This document shows positions 27,436 through 41,150 of a DNA stretch of 64,000 nucleotides, piece after piece; the first letter of the stretch is position 1, and every line of letters begins with the position of its first letter. The position numbers and the translations under genes are program-made. Below the pieces are notes generated by a model that saw only the letters and a program-made list of their open reading frames with translations, did not search any database and was not told the origin of the DNA. The stretch covers positions 33,503,851-33,567,850 of the forward strand of contig NC_079877.1 in the NCBI RefSeq assembly GCF_029227915.1, in the 5' to 3' direction. The stretch is from Hydractinia symbiolongicarpus (lineage: Eukaryota; Cnidaria; Hydrozoa; Anthoathecata; Hydractiniidae).

Positions 27436-30400
27436 AAAATCGTTCGGGAAATCAGTTTACTCCCTGGGTACTTTCTTTATATATATTCAACTATACGGGA
27501 CAAGCCCGGGATTTACGGGAAATCGCGGGTTTTCGTTTGCCGGCGATTAAACGCCTTTTATTCAGCGTCTCATCAAAAATGAAAACATTTGTGATAACTA
27601 CAAGTCTCATGCGTTTTAGTGATGAAAAGATAATTTCAATAATCGTTTTGGAAATGAGTTTACTCACAGGGTACTTTCTTTGTATACATTCGACTATACG
27701 GGCCAAGCCCCGGATTTACGGGAAATTGCGGGTTTTCGTTTGCCGGCGATTAAACCACTTTCATTAAGCGTCTCATCAAAAATGAAAATATTTCTGAAAA
27801 CTACAAGTCTCATGCGTTTTAGTGGTGAAAAAATAATTTAAAAAATCGTTCGGGAAATCAGTTTACTCCCTGGGTACTTTCTTTACATACATTCTACTAT
27901 ACGAGCCAAGCCTGGGATTTACGGGAAATCGCGGGTTTTCGTTTGCCGGCGATTAAACTTCTTTTATTCAGCGTCTCATCAAAAATGAAAACACTTTTGA
28001 AAAGTACGAGTCTCACGCGTTTTAGTGGTGAAAGAATAATTTAAAAAATCCTTCGGGAAATGAGTTTACTCCCTGGGTACTTTCTTTGTATACTTTTGAC
28101 TATACGGGCCAAGCCCGGGATTTACGGGAAATCGCGGGTTTTCGTTTGCCGGCGATTGAACTTCTTTTATTCAGCGTCTCATCAAAAATGAAAACATTTT
28201 TGAAAACTACAAGTCTTATGTGTTTTAGTGGTGAAAAAATAATTTCAATAATCGTTTTGGAAATGAGTTTACTCACAGAGTACTTTCTTTGTATACATTC
28301 GACTATACGGGCCAAGCCCCGGATTTACGGGAAATTGCGGGTTTTCGTTTGCCGGCGATTAAACCACTTTCATTAAGCGTCTCATCAAAAATGAAAACAT
28401 TTCTAAAAAATACAAGTCTCATGCGTTTTAGTGGTGAAAAAATAATTTAAAAAATCGTTCGGGAAATCAGTTTACTCCCTGGGTACTTTCTTTACATACA
28501 TTCTACTATACGAGCCAAGCCTGGGATTTACGGGAAATCGCGGGTTTTCGTTTGCCGGCGATTAAACTTCTTTTATTCAGCGTCTCATCAAAAATGAAAA
28601 CACTTTTGAAAAGTACGAGTCTCACGCGTTTTAGTGGTGAAAGAATAATTTAAAAAATCCTTCGGGAAATGAGTTTACTCCCTGGGTACTTTCTTTGTAT
28701 ACTTTTGACTATACTGGCCAAGCCCGGGATTTACGGGAAATCGCGGGTTTTCGTTTGCCGGCGATTGAACTTCTTTTATTCAGCGTCTCATCAAAAATGA
28801 AAACATTTTTGAAAACTAAAAGTCTTATGCGTTTTAGTGGTGAAAATATAATTTAAAAAATCGTTCTGGAAATGAGTTTACTCACAGGGTACTTTCTTTG
28901 TATACTTTTGACTATACGGGCCAAGCCCGGGATTTACGGGAAATCGCGGATTTTCGTTTGCCGGCGATTAAACTTCTTTTATTCAGCTTCAAATCAAAAA
29001 TGAAAACACTTTTGAAAACTACAAGTCTCATGCGTTTTAGTGGTGAAAAGATAATTTAAAAAATCGTTTTGGAAATGAGTTTTCTCACAGGGTACTTTCT
29101 TTGTATACATTCGACTATACGGGCCAAACCCGGGATTTACGGGAAATCGCGGGTTTTCGTTTGCCGGCGATTAAACCACTTTCATTAAGCGTCTCATCAA
29201 AAATGAAAACATTTTTGAAAACTACAAGTCTCATGCGTTTTAGTGGTGAAAAAATAATTTAAAAAATAGTTCGGGAAATGAGTTTACTCCCTGGGTACTT
29301 TCTTTGCATACTTTTGACGATGCGGGCCGAGTCCGGGATTTACGGGAAATGGCGGGTTTTCATTTGCCGGCGATTAAACTTCTTTTATTCAGCGTCTCAT
29401 CAAAAATGAAAACATTTCTGAAAACTACAAGTCTCATGCGTTTTAGTGGTGAAAAAATAATTTAAAAAATCGTTCGGGAAATCAGTTTACGCCCTGGGTA
29501 CTTTCTTTATATACATTCAACTATACGGGCCAAGCCCGGGATTTACGGGAAATCGCGGTTTTTCGTTTGCCGGCGATTAAACTTCTTTTATTCAGCGTCT
29601 CATCAAAAATGAAAACACTTTTGAAAACTACAAGTCTCACGCGTTTTAGTGGTGAAAAAATAATTTAAAAAATCGTTCGGGAAATGAGTGTACTCCCTGG
29701 GTACTTTCTTTGTATACTTTTGACTATACGGGCCAAGCCCGGGATTTACGGGAAATCGCGGGTTTTCGTTTGCCGGCGATTAAACTTCTTTTATTCAGCG
29801 TCTCATCAAAAATGAAAACACTTTTGAAAACTACAAGTCTCATGCGTTTTAGTGGTGAAAAGATACTTTAAAAAATCGTTTGGGAAATGAGTTTACTCAC
29901 AGGGTACTTTCTTTGTATACTTTTGACTATACGGACCCAGTCCGGGATTTACGGGAAATCGCGGGTTTTCGTGTGCAGGCGATTAAACTTCTTTTATTCA
30001 GCGTCTCATCAAAAAGGAAAACACTTTTGAAAACTACAAGTCTCACGCGTTTTAGTGGTGAAAAAATAATTTAAAAAATCGTTCGGGAAATCAGTTTACT
30101 CCCTGGGAACTTTCTTTGTATACTTTTGACTATACGGGCCGAGTTCGGGGTTTACGGGAAATCGCGGGTTTTCGTTTGCCGGCAATTAAACTTCTTTTAT
30201 TCAGCGTCTCATCAAAAATGAAAACATTTTTGAAAACTACAAGTCTCATGCGTTTTAGTGGTGAAAAGATACTTTAAAAAATCGTTTGGGAAATGAGTTT
30301 ACTCACAGGGTACTTTCTTTGTATACTTTTGACTATACGGGCCGAGTTCGGGGTTTACGGGAAATCGCGGGTTTTCGTTTGCCGGCGATTAAACTTCTTT

Positions 30401-33400
30401 TATTCAGCTTCTCATCAAAAATGAAAACACTTTTGAAAACTACAAGTCTCATGCGTTTTAGTGGTGAAAATATACTTTAAATTACGTTTTGGAAATGAGT
30501 TTTCTCACAGGGTACTTTCTTTGTATACATTCGACTATACGGGCCAAGCCCGGGATTTACGGGAAATCGCGGGTTTTCGTTTGCCGGCGATTAAACCACT
30601 TTCATTAAGCGTCTCATCAAAAATGAAAACACTTTTGAAAACTACAAGTCTCATGCGTTTTAGTGGTGAAAAAATAATTTAAAAAATCGTTCGGGAAATC
30701 AGTTTACGCCCTGGGTACTTTCTTTGTATACATTCAACTATACGGGCCAAGCCCGGGATTTACGGGAAATCGCGGGTTTTCGTTTGCCGGCGATTAAACT
30801 TCTTTTATTCAGCGTCTCATCAAAAATGAAAACACTTTTGAAAACTACAAGTCTCACGCGTTTTAGTGGTGAAAAAATAATTTAAAAAATCGTTCGGGAA
30901 ATCAGTTTACGCCCTGGGTACTTTCTTTATATACATTCAACTATACGGGCCAAGCCCGGGATTTACGGGAAATCGCGGGTTTTCGTTTGCCGGCGATTAA
31001 ACTTCTTTTATTCAGCGTCTCATCAAAAATGAAAACACTTTTGAAAACTACAAGTCTCATGCGTTTTAGTGGTGAAAAGATACTTTAAAAAATCGTTTTG
31101 GAAATGAGTTTACTCACAGGGTACTTTCTTTGTATACATTCGACTATACGGGCCAAACCCGGGATTTACGTGAAATCGCGGGTTTTCGTTTGCCGGCGAT
31201 TAAACTTCTTTTATTCAGCTTCTCATCAAAAATCAAAACACTTTTGAAAACTACAAGTCTCATGCGTTTTAGTGGTGAAAAAATAATTTAAAAAATCGTT
31301 CTGGAAATGAGTTTACTCACAGGGTACTTTCTTTGTATACTTTTGACTATACGGGCCAAGCCCGGGATTTACGGGAAATCGCGGGTTTTCGTTTGCCGGC
31401 GATTAAACTTCTTTTATTCAGCGTCTCATCAAAAATGAAAACACTTTTGAAAACTACAAGTCTCACGCGTTTTAGTAATTTAAAAAATCGTTCGGGAAAT
31501 GAGTTTACTCCCTGGGTAATTTCTTTGTATACTTTTGACTATACGGGCCGTGTCCGGGGTTTACGGGAAATTGCGGGTTTTCGTTTGCCGGCGATTAAAC
31601 TTCTTTTATTCAGCGTCTCATCAAAAATGAAAACATTTTTGAAAACTACAAGTCTCATGCGTTTTAGTGGTGAAAAGATAATTTCAATAATCGTTTTGGA
31701 AATGAGTTTACTCACAGGGTACTTTCTTTGTATACATTCGACTATACGGGCCAAGCCCCGGATTTACGGGAAATTGCGGGTTTTCGTTTGCCGGCGATTA
31801 AACCACTTTCATTAAGCGTCTCATCAAAAATGAAAACATTTCTGAAAACTACAAGTCTCATGCGTTTTAGTGGTGAAAAAATAATTTAAAAAATCGTTCG
31901 GGAAATCAGTTTACTCCCTGGGTACTTTCTTTACATACATTCAACTATACGAGCCAAGCCTGGGATTTACGGGAAATCGATGGTTTTCGTTTGCCGGCGA
32001 TTAAACTTCTTTTATTCAGCGTCTCATCAAAAATGAAAACACTTTTGAAAACTACGAGTCTCACGCGTTTTAGTGGTGAAAGAATAATTTAAAAAATCCT
32101 TCGGGAAATGAGTTTACTCCCTGGGTACTTTCTTTGTATACTCTTGACTATACGGGCCAAGCCCGGGATTTACGGGAAATCGCGGGTTTTTGTTTGCCGG
32201 CGATTAAACTTTTTTTTTCAGCGTCTCATCAAAAATCAAAACATTTTTGAAAACTACAAGTCTTATGCGTTTTAGTGGTGAAAAAATAATTTAAAAAATC
32301 GTTCTGGAAATGAGTTTACTCACAGGGTACTTTCTTTGTATACTTTTGACTATACGGGCCAAGCCCGGGATTTACGGGAAATCGCGGATTTTCGTTTGCC
32401 GGCGATGAAACTTCTTTTATTCAGCTTCTCATCAAAAATGAAAACACTTTTGAAAACTACAAGTCTCATGCGTTTTAGTGGTGAAAAGATAATTTAAAAA
32501 ATCGTTTTGGAAATGAGTTTTCTCACAGGGTACTTTCTTTGTATACATTCGACTATACGGGCCAAGTCCGGGATTTACGGGAAATCGCGGGTTTTCGTTT
32601 GCCTGCGATTAAACCACTTTCATTAAGCGTCTCACCAAAAATGAAAACATTTTTGAAAACTACAAGTCTCATGCGTTTTAGTGGTGAAAAAATAATTTAA
32701 AAAATCGTTCGGGAAATGAGTTTACTCACAGGGTACTTTCTTTGTACACTTTTGACTATACAGGCCAAGCCCGGGATTTACGGGAAATCGCGGATTTTCG
32801 TTTGCCGGCGATTAAACTTCTTTTATTCAGCTTCTCATCAAAAATGAAAACACTTTTGAAAACTACAAGTCTCATGCGTTTTAGTGGTGAAAAGATAATT
32901 TAAAAAATCGTTTTGGGAATGAGTTTTCTCACAGGGTACTTTCTTTTCATACATTCGACTATACGGGCCAAGCCCGGGATTTACGGGAAATCGCGGGTTT
33001 TCGTTTGCCGGCGATTAAACCACTTTCATTAAGCGTCTCATCAAAAATGAAAACATTTTTGAAAACTACAAGTCTCATGCGTTTTAGTGGTGAAAAAATA
33101 ATTTAAAAAATCGTTCGGGAAATGAGTTTACTCCCTGGGTACTTTCTTTGCATACTTTTGACGATGCGGGCCGAGTCCGGGATTTACGGGAAATGGCGGG
33201 TTTTCATTTGCCGGCGATTAAACTTTTTTTATTCAGCGTCTCATCAAAAATGAAAACATTTCTGAAAATTACAAGTCTCATGTGTTTTAGTGGTGAAAAA
33301 ATAATTTAAAAAATCGTTCGGGAAATCAGTTTACTCCCTGGGTACTTTCTTTATATACATTCAACTATACGGGACAAGCCCGGGATTTACGGGAAATCGC

Positions 33401-36400
33401 GGGTTTTCGTTTGCCGGCAATTAAACTTCTTTTATTCAGCGTCTCATCAAAAATGAAAACACTTTTGAAAACTACAAGTCTCACGCGTTTTAGTAATTTA
33501 AAAAATCGTTCGGGAAATGAGTTTACTCCCTGGGTAATTTCTTTGTATACTTTTGACTACAGGGGCCGTGTCCGGGGTTTACGGGAAATAGCGTGTTTTC
33601 GTTTGCCGGCAATTAAACTTCTTTTATTCAGCGTCTCATCAAAAATTAAAACATTTTTGAAAACTACAAGTCTCATGCGTTTTAGTGGTGAAAAAATAAT
33701 TTAAAAAATCGTTCGGGAAATCAGTTTACTCCCTGGGTACTTTCTTTATATATATTCAACTATACGGGACAAGCCCGGGATTTACGGGAAATCGCGGGTT
33801 TTCGTTTGCCGGCGATTAAACGCCTTTTATTCAGCGTCTCATCAAAAATGAAAACATTTGTGATAACTACAAGTCTCATGCGTTTTAGTGATGAAAAGAT
33901 AATTTCAATAATCGTTTTGGAAATGAGTTTACTCACAGGGTACTTTCTTTGTATACATTCGACTATACGGGCCAAGCCCCGGATTTACGGGAAATTGCGG
34001 GTTTTCGTTTGCCGGCGATTAAACCACTTTCATTAAGCGTCTCATCAAAAATGAAAACATATCTGAAAACTACAAGTCTCATGCGTTTTAGTGGTGAAAA
34101 AATAATTTAAAAAATCGTTCGGGAAATCAGTTTACTCCCTGGGTACTTTCTTTACATACATTCTACTATACGAGCCAAGCCTGGGATTTACGGGAAATCG
34201 CGGGTTTTCGTTTGCCGGCGATTAAACTTCTTTTATTCAGCGTCTCATCAAAAATGAAAACACTTTTGAAAAGTACGAGTCTCACGCGTTTTAGTGGTGA
34301 AAGAATAATTTAAAAAATCCTTCGGGAAATGAGTTTACTCCCTGGGTACTTTCTTTGTATACTTTTGACTATACGGGCCAAGCCCGGGATTTACGGGAAA
34401 TCGCGGGTTTTCGTTTGCCGGCGATTGAACTTCTTTTATTCAGCGTCTCATCAAAAATGAAAACATTTTTGAAAACTACAAGTCTTATGTGTTTTAGTGG
34501 TGAAAAAATAATTTCAATAATCATTTTGGAAATGAGTTTACTCACAGGGTACTTTCTTTGTATACATTCGACTATACGGGCCAAGCCCCGGATTTACGGG
34601 AAATTGCGGGTTTTCGTTTGCCGGCGATTAAACCACTTTCATTAAGCGTCTCATCAAAAATGAAAACATTTCTAAAAAATACAAGTCTCATGCGTTTTAG
34701 TGGTGAAAAAATAATTTAAAAAATCGTTCGGGAAATCAGTTTACTCCCTGGGTACTTTCTTTACATACATTCTACTATACGAGCCAAGCCCGGGATTTAC
34801 GGGAAATCGCGGGTTTTCGTTTGCCGGCGATTAAACTTCTTTTATTCAGCGTCTCATCAAAAATGAAAACACTTTTGAAAAGTACGAGTCTCACGCGTTT
34901 TAGTGGTGAAAGAATAATTTAAAAAATCCTTCGGGAAATGAGTTTACTCCCTGGGTACTTTCTTTGTATACTTTTGACTATACTGGCCAAGCCCGGGATT
35001 TACGGGAAATCGCGGGTTTCCGTTTGCCGGCGATTGAACTTCTTTTATTCAGCGTCTCATCAAAAATGAAAACATTTTTGAAAACTACAAGTCTTATGCG
35101 TTTTAGTGGTGAAAAAATAATTTAAAAAATCGTTCTGGAAATGAGTTTACTCACAGGGTACTTTCTTTGTATACTTTTGACTATACGGGCCAAGCCCGGG
35201 ATTTACGGGAAATCGCGGATTTTCGTTTGCCGGCGATTAAACTTCTTTTATTCAGCTTCAAATCAAAAATGAAAACACTTTTGAAAACTACAAGTCTCAT
35301 GCGTTTTAGTGGTGAAAAGATAATTTAAAAAATCGTTTTGGAAATGAGTTTTCTCACAGGGTACTTTCTTTGTATACATTCGACTATACGGGCCAAGCCC
35401 GGGATTTACGGGAAATCGCGGGTTTTCGTTTGCCGGCGATTAAACCACTTTCATTAAGCGTCTCATCAAAAATGAAAACATTTTTGAAAACTACAAGTCT
35501 CATGCGTTTTAGTGGTGAAAAAATAATTTAAAAAATAGTTCAGGAAATGAGTTTACTCCCTGGGTACTTTCTTTGCATACTTTTGACGATGCGGGCCGAG
35601 TCCGGGATTTACCGGAAATGGCGGATTTTCATTTGCCGGCGATTAAACTTCTTTTATTCAGCGTCTCATCAAAAATGAAAACATTTCTGAAAACTACAAG
35701 TCTCATGCGTTTTAGTGGTGAAAAAATAATTTAAAAAATCGTTCGGGAAATCAGTTTACGCCCTGGGTACTTTCTTTATATACATTCAACTATACGGGCC
35801 AAGCCCGGGATTTACGGGAAATCGCGGGTTTTCGTTTGCCGGCGATTAAACTTCTTTTATTCAGCGTCTCATCAAAAATGAAAACACTTTTGAAAACTAC
35901 AAGTCTCACGCGTTTTAGTGGTGAAAAAATAATTTAAAAAATCCTTCGGGAAATGAGTGTACTCCCTGGGTACTTTCTTTGTATACTTTTGACTATACGG
36001 GCCAAGCCCGGGATTTACGGGAAATCGCGGGTTTTCGTTTGCCGGCGATTAAACTTCTTTTATTCAGCGTCTCATCAAAAATGAAAACACTTTTGAAAAC
36101 TACAAGTCTCATGCGTTTTAGTGGTGAAAAGATACTTTAAAAAATCGTTTGGGAAATGAGTTTACTCACAGGGTACTTTCTTTGTATACTTTTGACTATA
36201 CGGACCCAGTCCGGGATTTACGGGAAATCGCGGGTTTTCGTGTGCAGGCGATTAAACTTCTTTTATTCAGCGTCTCATCAAAAAGGAAAACACTTTTGAA
36301 AACTACAAGTCTCACGCGTTTTAGTGGTGAAAAAATAATTTAAAAAATCGTTCGGGAAATCAGTTTACTCCCTGGGAACTTTTTTTGTATACTTTTGACT

Positions 36401-37160
36401 ATACGGGCCGAGTTCGGGGTTTACGGGAAATCGCGGGTTTTCGTTTGCCGGCAATTAAACTTCTTTTATTCAGCGTCTCATCAAAAATGAAAACATTTTT
36501 GAAAACTACAAGTCTCATGCGTTTTAGTGGTGAAAAGATACTTTAAAAAATCGTTTGGGAAATGAGTTTACTCACAGGGTACTTTCTTTGTATACTTTTG
36601 ACTATACGGACCCAGTCCGGGATTTACGGGAAATCGCGGGTTTTCGTGTGCAGGCGATTAAACTTCTTTTATTCAGCGTCTCATCAAAAAGGAAAACACT
36701 TTTGAAAATTACAAGTCTCACGCGTTTTAGTGGTGAAAAAATAATTTAAAAATTCGTTCGGGAAATCAGTTTACTCCCTGGGAACTTTCTTTGTATACTT
36801 TTGACTATACGGGCCGAGTTCGGGGTTTACGGGAAATCGCGGGTTTTCGTTTGCCGGCGATTAAACTTCTTTTATTCAGCTTCTCATCAAAAATGAAAAC
36901 ACTTTTGAAAACTACAAGTCTCATGCGTTTTAGTGGTGAAAATATACTTTAAATTACGTTTTGGAAATGAGTTTTCTCACAGGGTACTTTCTTTGTATAC
37001 ATTCGACTATACGGGCCAAGCCCGGGATTTACGGGAAATCGCGGGTTTTCGTTTGCCGGCGATTAAACCACTTTCATTAAGCGTCTCATCAAAAATGAAA
37101 ACACTTTTGAAAACTACAAGTCTCATGCGTTTTAGTGGTGAAAAAATAATTTAAAAAATA
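26440..37160. repeat. Duplicated block with 6,269-bp offset
   Basis: Segment 26,440 to about 30,280 matches 32,713 to about 36,550 at a constant offset of 6,269 bp (27,142 to 33,411; 28,086 to 34,355; 29,880 to 36,149). To the right the offset becomes 6,472 (30,461 to 36,933), one monomer more. The single monomer at about 30,286 looks like a fusion of the two monomers at about 36,555 and 36,752. Its left part reads ctcacagggtac like the first, and its right part carries the ccgagttcgg string of the second. That is the expected product of a one-monomer deletion. Confidence 0.83.
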
Positions 37161-38582
37161 GTTCGGGAAATGAGTTTACACCTTGGGTACTTTCTTTGTA
37201 TACTTTTGACGATGCGGGCCGAGTCCGGGATTCACGGGAAATGGCGGGTTTTCATTTGCCGGCGATTAAACTACTTTTATTCAGCGTGTCATCAAAAATG
37301 AAAACATTTCTGAAAACTACAAGTCTCATGCGTTTTAGTGGTGAAAAAATAATTTAAAAAATCGTTTGGGAAATGAGTTTACTCACAGGGTACTTTCTTT
37401 GTATACTTTTGACTATACGGACCCAGTCCGGGATTTACGGGAAATCGCGGGTTTTCGTGTGCAGGCGATTAAACTTCTTTTATTCAGCGTCTCATCAAAA
37501 AGGAAAACACTTTTGAAAACTACAAGTCTCACGCGTTTTAGTGGTGAAAAAATAATTTAAAAAATCGTTCGGGAAATCAGTTTACTCCCTGGGAACTTTT
37601 TTTGTATACTTTTGACTATACGGGCCGAGTTCGGGGTTTACGGGAAATCGCGGGTTTTCGTTTGCCGGCAATTAAACTTCTTTTATTCAGCGTCTCATCA
37701 AAAATGAAAACATTTTTGAAAACTACAAGTCTCATGCGTTTTAGTGGTGAAAAGATACTTTAAAAAATCGTTTGGGAAATGAGTTTACTCACAGGGTACT
37801 TTCTTTGTATACTTTTGACTATACGGACCCAGTCCGGGATTTACGGGAAATCGCGGGTTTTCGTGTGCAGGCGATTAAACTTCTTTTATTCAGCGTCTCA
37901 TCAAAAAGGAAAACACTTTTGAAAATTACAAGTCTCACGCGTTTTAGTGGTGAAAAAATAATTTAAAAAATCGTTCGGGAAATCAGTTTACTCCCTGGGA
38001 ACTTTCTTTGTATACTTTTGACTATACGGGCCGAGTTCGGGGTTTACGGGAAATCGCGGGTTTTCGTTTGCCGGCGATTAAACTTCTTTTATTCAGCTTC
38101 TCATCAAAAATGAAAACACTTTTGAAAACTACAAGTCTCATGCGTTTTAGTGGTGAAAATATACTTTAAATTACGTTTTGGAAATGAGTTTTCTCACAGG
38201 GTACTTTCTTTGTATACATTCGACTATACGGGCCAAGCCCGGGATTTACGGGAAATCGCGGGTTTTCGTTTGCCGGCGATTAAACCACTTTCATTAAGCG
38301 TCTCATCAAAAATGAAAACACTTTTGAAAACTACAAGTCTCATGCGTTTTAGTGGTGAAAAAATAATTTAAAAAATAGTTCGGGAAATGAGTTTACACCT
38401 TGGGTACTTTCTTTGTATACTTTTGACGATGCGGGCCGAGTCCGGGATTCACGGGAAATGGCGGGTTTTCATTTGCCGGCGATTAAACTACTTTTATTCA
38501 GCGTGTCATCAAAAATGAAAACATTTCTGAAAACTACAAGTCTCATGCGTTTTAGTGGTGAAAAAATAATTTAAAAAATTGT
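36149..38582. repeat. 1,217-bp (six-monomer) tandem duplication
   Basis: Positions 36,149, 36,555 and 36,933 match 37,366, 37,772 and 38,150, each exactly 1,217 bp apart. Both copies share the rare variants caaaaaggaaaacac and gggaactttttttg. The large right-hand copy of this region (from 47.7 kb) has only one such unit, which explains the change of large-scale offset from 12,988 to 11,771 bp. Confidence 0.87.
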
Positions 38583-41150
38583 TCGGGAAATAAGTTTACG
38601 CCCTGGGTACTTTCTTTATATACATTCAACTATACGGGCCAAGCCCGGGGTTTACGGGAAATCGCGGGTTTTCGTTTGCCGGCGATTAAACTTCTTTTAT
38701 TCAGCGTCTCATCAAAAATGAAAACACTTTTGAAAACTACAAGTCTCATGCGTTTTAGTGGTAAAAAAATAATTTAAAAAATCGTTCGGGAAATCAGTTT
38801 ACGCCCTGGGTACTTTCTTTGTATACATTCAACTATACGGGCCAAGCCCGGGATTTACGGGAAATGGCGGGTTTTCGTTTGCCGGCGATTAAACTTCTTT
38901 TATTCAGCGTCTCATCAAAAATGAAAACACTTTTGAAAACTACAAGTCTCACGCGTTTTAGTGGTGAAAAAATAATTTAAAAAATCGTTCGGGAAATCAG
39001 TTTACGCCCTGGGTACTTTCTTTATATACATTCAACTATACGGGCCAAGCCCGGGATTTACGGGAAATCGCGGGTTTTCGTTTGCCGGCGATTAAACTTC
39101 TTTTATTCAGCGTCTCATCAAAAATGAAAACATTTCTGAAAACTACAAGTCTCATGCGTTTTAGTGGTGAAAAAATAATTTAAAAAATCGTTCGGGAAAT
39201 CAGTTTACGCCCTGGGTACTTTCTTTATATACATTCAACTATACGGGCCAAGCCCGGGATTTACGGGAAATCGCGGGTTTTCGTTTGCCGGCGATTAAAC
39301 TTCTTTTATTCAGCGTCTCATCAAAAATGAAAACACTTTTGAAAACTACAAGTCTCACGCGTTTTAGTGGTGAAAAAATAATTTAAAAAATCGTTCGGGA
39401 AATGAGTGTACTCCCTGGGTACTTTCTTTGTATACTTTTGACTATACGGACCCAGTCCGGGATTTACGGGAAATCGCGGGTTTTCGTGTGCAGGCGATTA
39501 AACTTCTTTTATTCAGCGTCTCATCAAAAAGGAAAACACTTTTGAAAACTACAAGTCTCACGCGTTTTAGTGGTGAAAAAATAATTTAAAAAATCGTTCG
39601 GGAAATCAGTTTACTCCCTGGGAACTTTCTTTGTATACTTTTGACTATACGGGCCGAGTTCGGGGTTTACGGGAAATCGCGGGTTTTCGTTTGCCGGCAA
39701 TTAAACTTCTTTTATTCAGCGTCTCATCAAAAATGAAAACATTTTTGAAAACTACAAGTCTCATGCGTTTTAGTGGTGAAAAGATACTTTAAAAAATCGT
39801 TTGGGAAATGAGTTTACTCACAGGGTACTTTCTTTGTATACTTTTGACTATACGGACCCAGTCCGGGATTTACGGGAAATCGCGGGTTTTCGTGTGCAGG
39901 CGATTAAACTTCTTTTATTCAGCGTCTCATCAAAAAGGAAAACACTTTTGAAAACTACAAGTCTCACGCGTTTTAGTGGTGAAAAAATAATTTAAAAAAT
40001 CGTTCGGGAAATCAGTTTACTCCCTGGGAACTTTCTTTGTATACTTTTGACTATACGGGCCGAGTTCGGGGTTTACGGGAAATCGCGGCTTTTCGTTTGC
40101 CGGCGATTAAACTTCTTTTATTCAGCTTCTCATCAAAAATGAAAACACTTTTGAAAACTACAAGTCTCATGCGTTTTAGTGGTGAAAATATACTTTTAAT
40201 TACGTTTTGGAAATGAGTTTTCTCACAGGGTACTTTTTTTGTATACATTCGACTATATGGGCCAAGCCCGGGATTTACGGGAAATCGCGGGTTTTCGTTT
40301 GCCGGCGATTAAACCACTTTCATTAAGCGTCTCATCAAAAATGAAAACACTTTTGAAAACTACAAGTCTCATGCGTTTTAGTGGTGAAAAAATAATTTAA
40401 AAAATAGTTCGGGAAATGAGTTTACACCTTGGGTACTTTCTTTGTATACTTTTGACGATGCGGGCCGAGTCCGGGATTTACGGGAAATGGCGGGTTTTCA
40501 TTTGCCGGCGATTAAACTTCTTTTATTCAGCGTCTCATCAAAAATGAAAACATTTCTGAAAACTACAAGTCTCATGCGTTTTAGTGGTGAAAAAATAATT
40601 TAAAAAATTGTTCGGGAAATAAGTTTACGCCCTGGGTACTTTCTTTATATACATTCAACTATACGGGCCAAGCCCGGGGTTTACGGGAAATCGCGGGTTT
40701 TCGTTTGCCGGCGATTAAACTTCTTTTATTCAGCGTCTCATCAAAAATGAAAACACTTTTGAAAACTACAAGTCTCATGCGTTTTAGTGGTAAAAAAATA
40801 ATTTAAAAAATCGTTCGGGAAATCAGTTTACGCCCTGGGTACTTTCTTTGTATACATTCAACTATACGGGCCAAGCCCGGGATTTACGGGAAATGGCGGG
40901 TTTTCGTTTGCCGGCGATTAAACTTCTTTTATTCAGCGTCTCATCAAAAATGAAAACACTTTTGAAAACTACAAGTCTCACGCGTTTTAGTGGTGAAAAA
41001 ATAATTTAAAAAATCGTTCGGGAAATCAGTTTACGCCCTGGGTACTTTCTTTATATACATTCAACTATACGGGCCAAGCCCGGGATTTACGGGAAATCGC
41101 GGGTTTTCGTTTGCCGGCGATTAAACTTCTTTTATTCAGCGTCTCATCAA
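37370..41150. repeat. 2,029-bp (ten-monomer) tandem duplication
   Basis: The variant gaaaatatactt followed by ttaattacgttttgg occurs at 38,155 and 40,184, and tttacaccttgggtac occurs at 38,392 and 40,421. Both pairs are 2,029 bp apart, one bp short of ten monomers. The second copy loses similarity near 41,150. The same pair is preserved in the right-hand large copy (49,921 and 51,950, again 2,029 bp), so this event predates the roughly 12-kb duplication. Confidence 0.85.
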
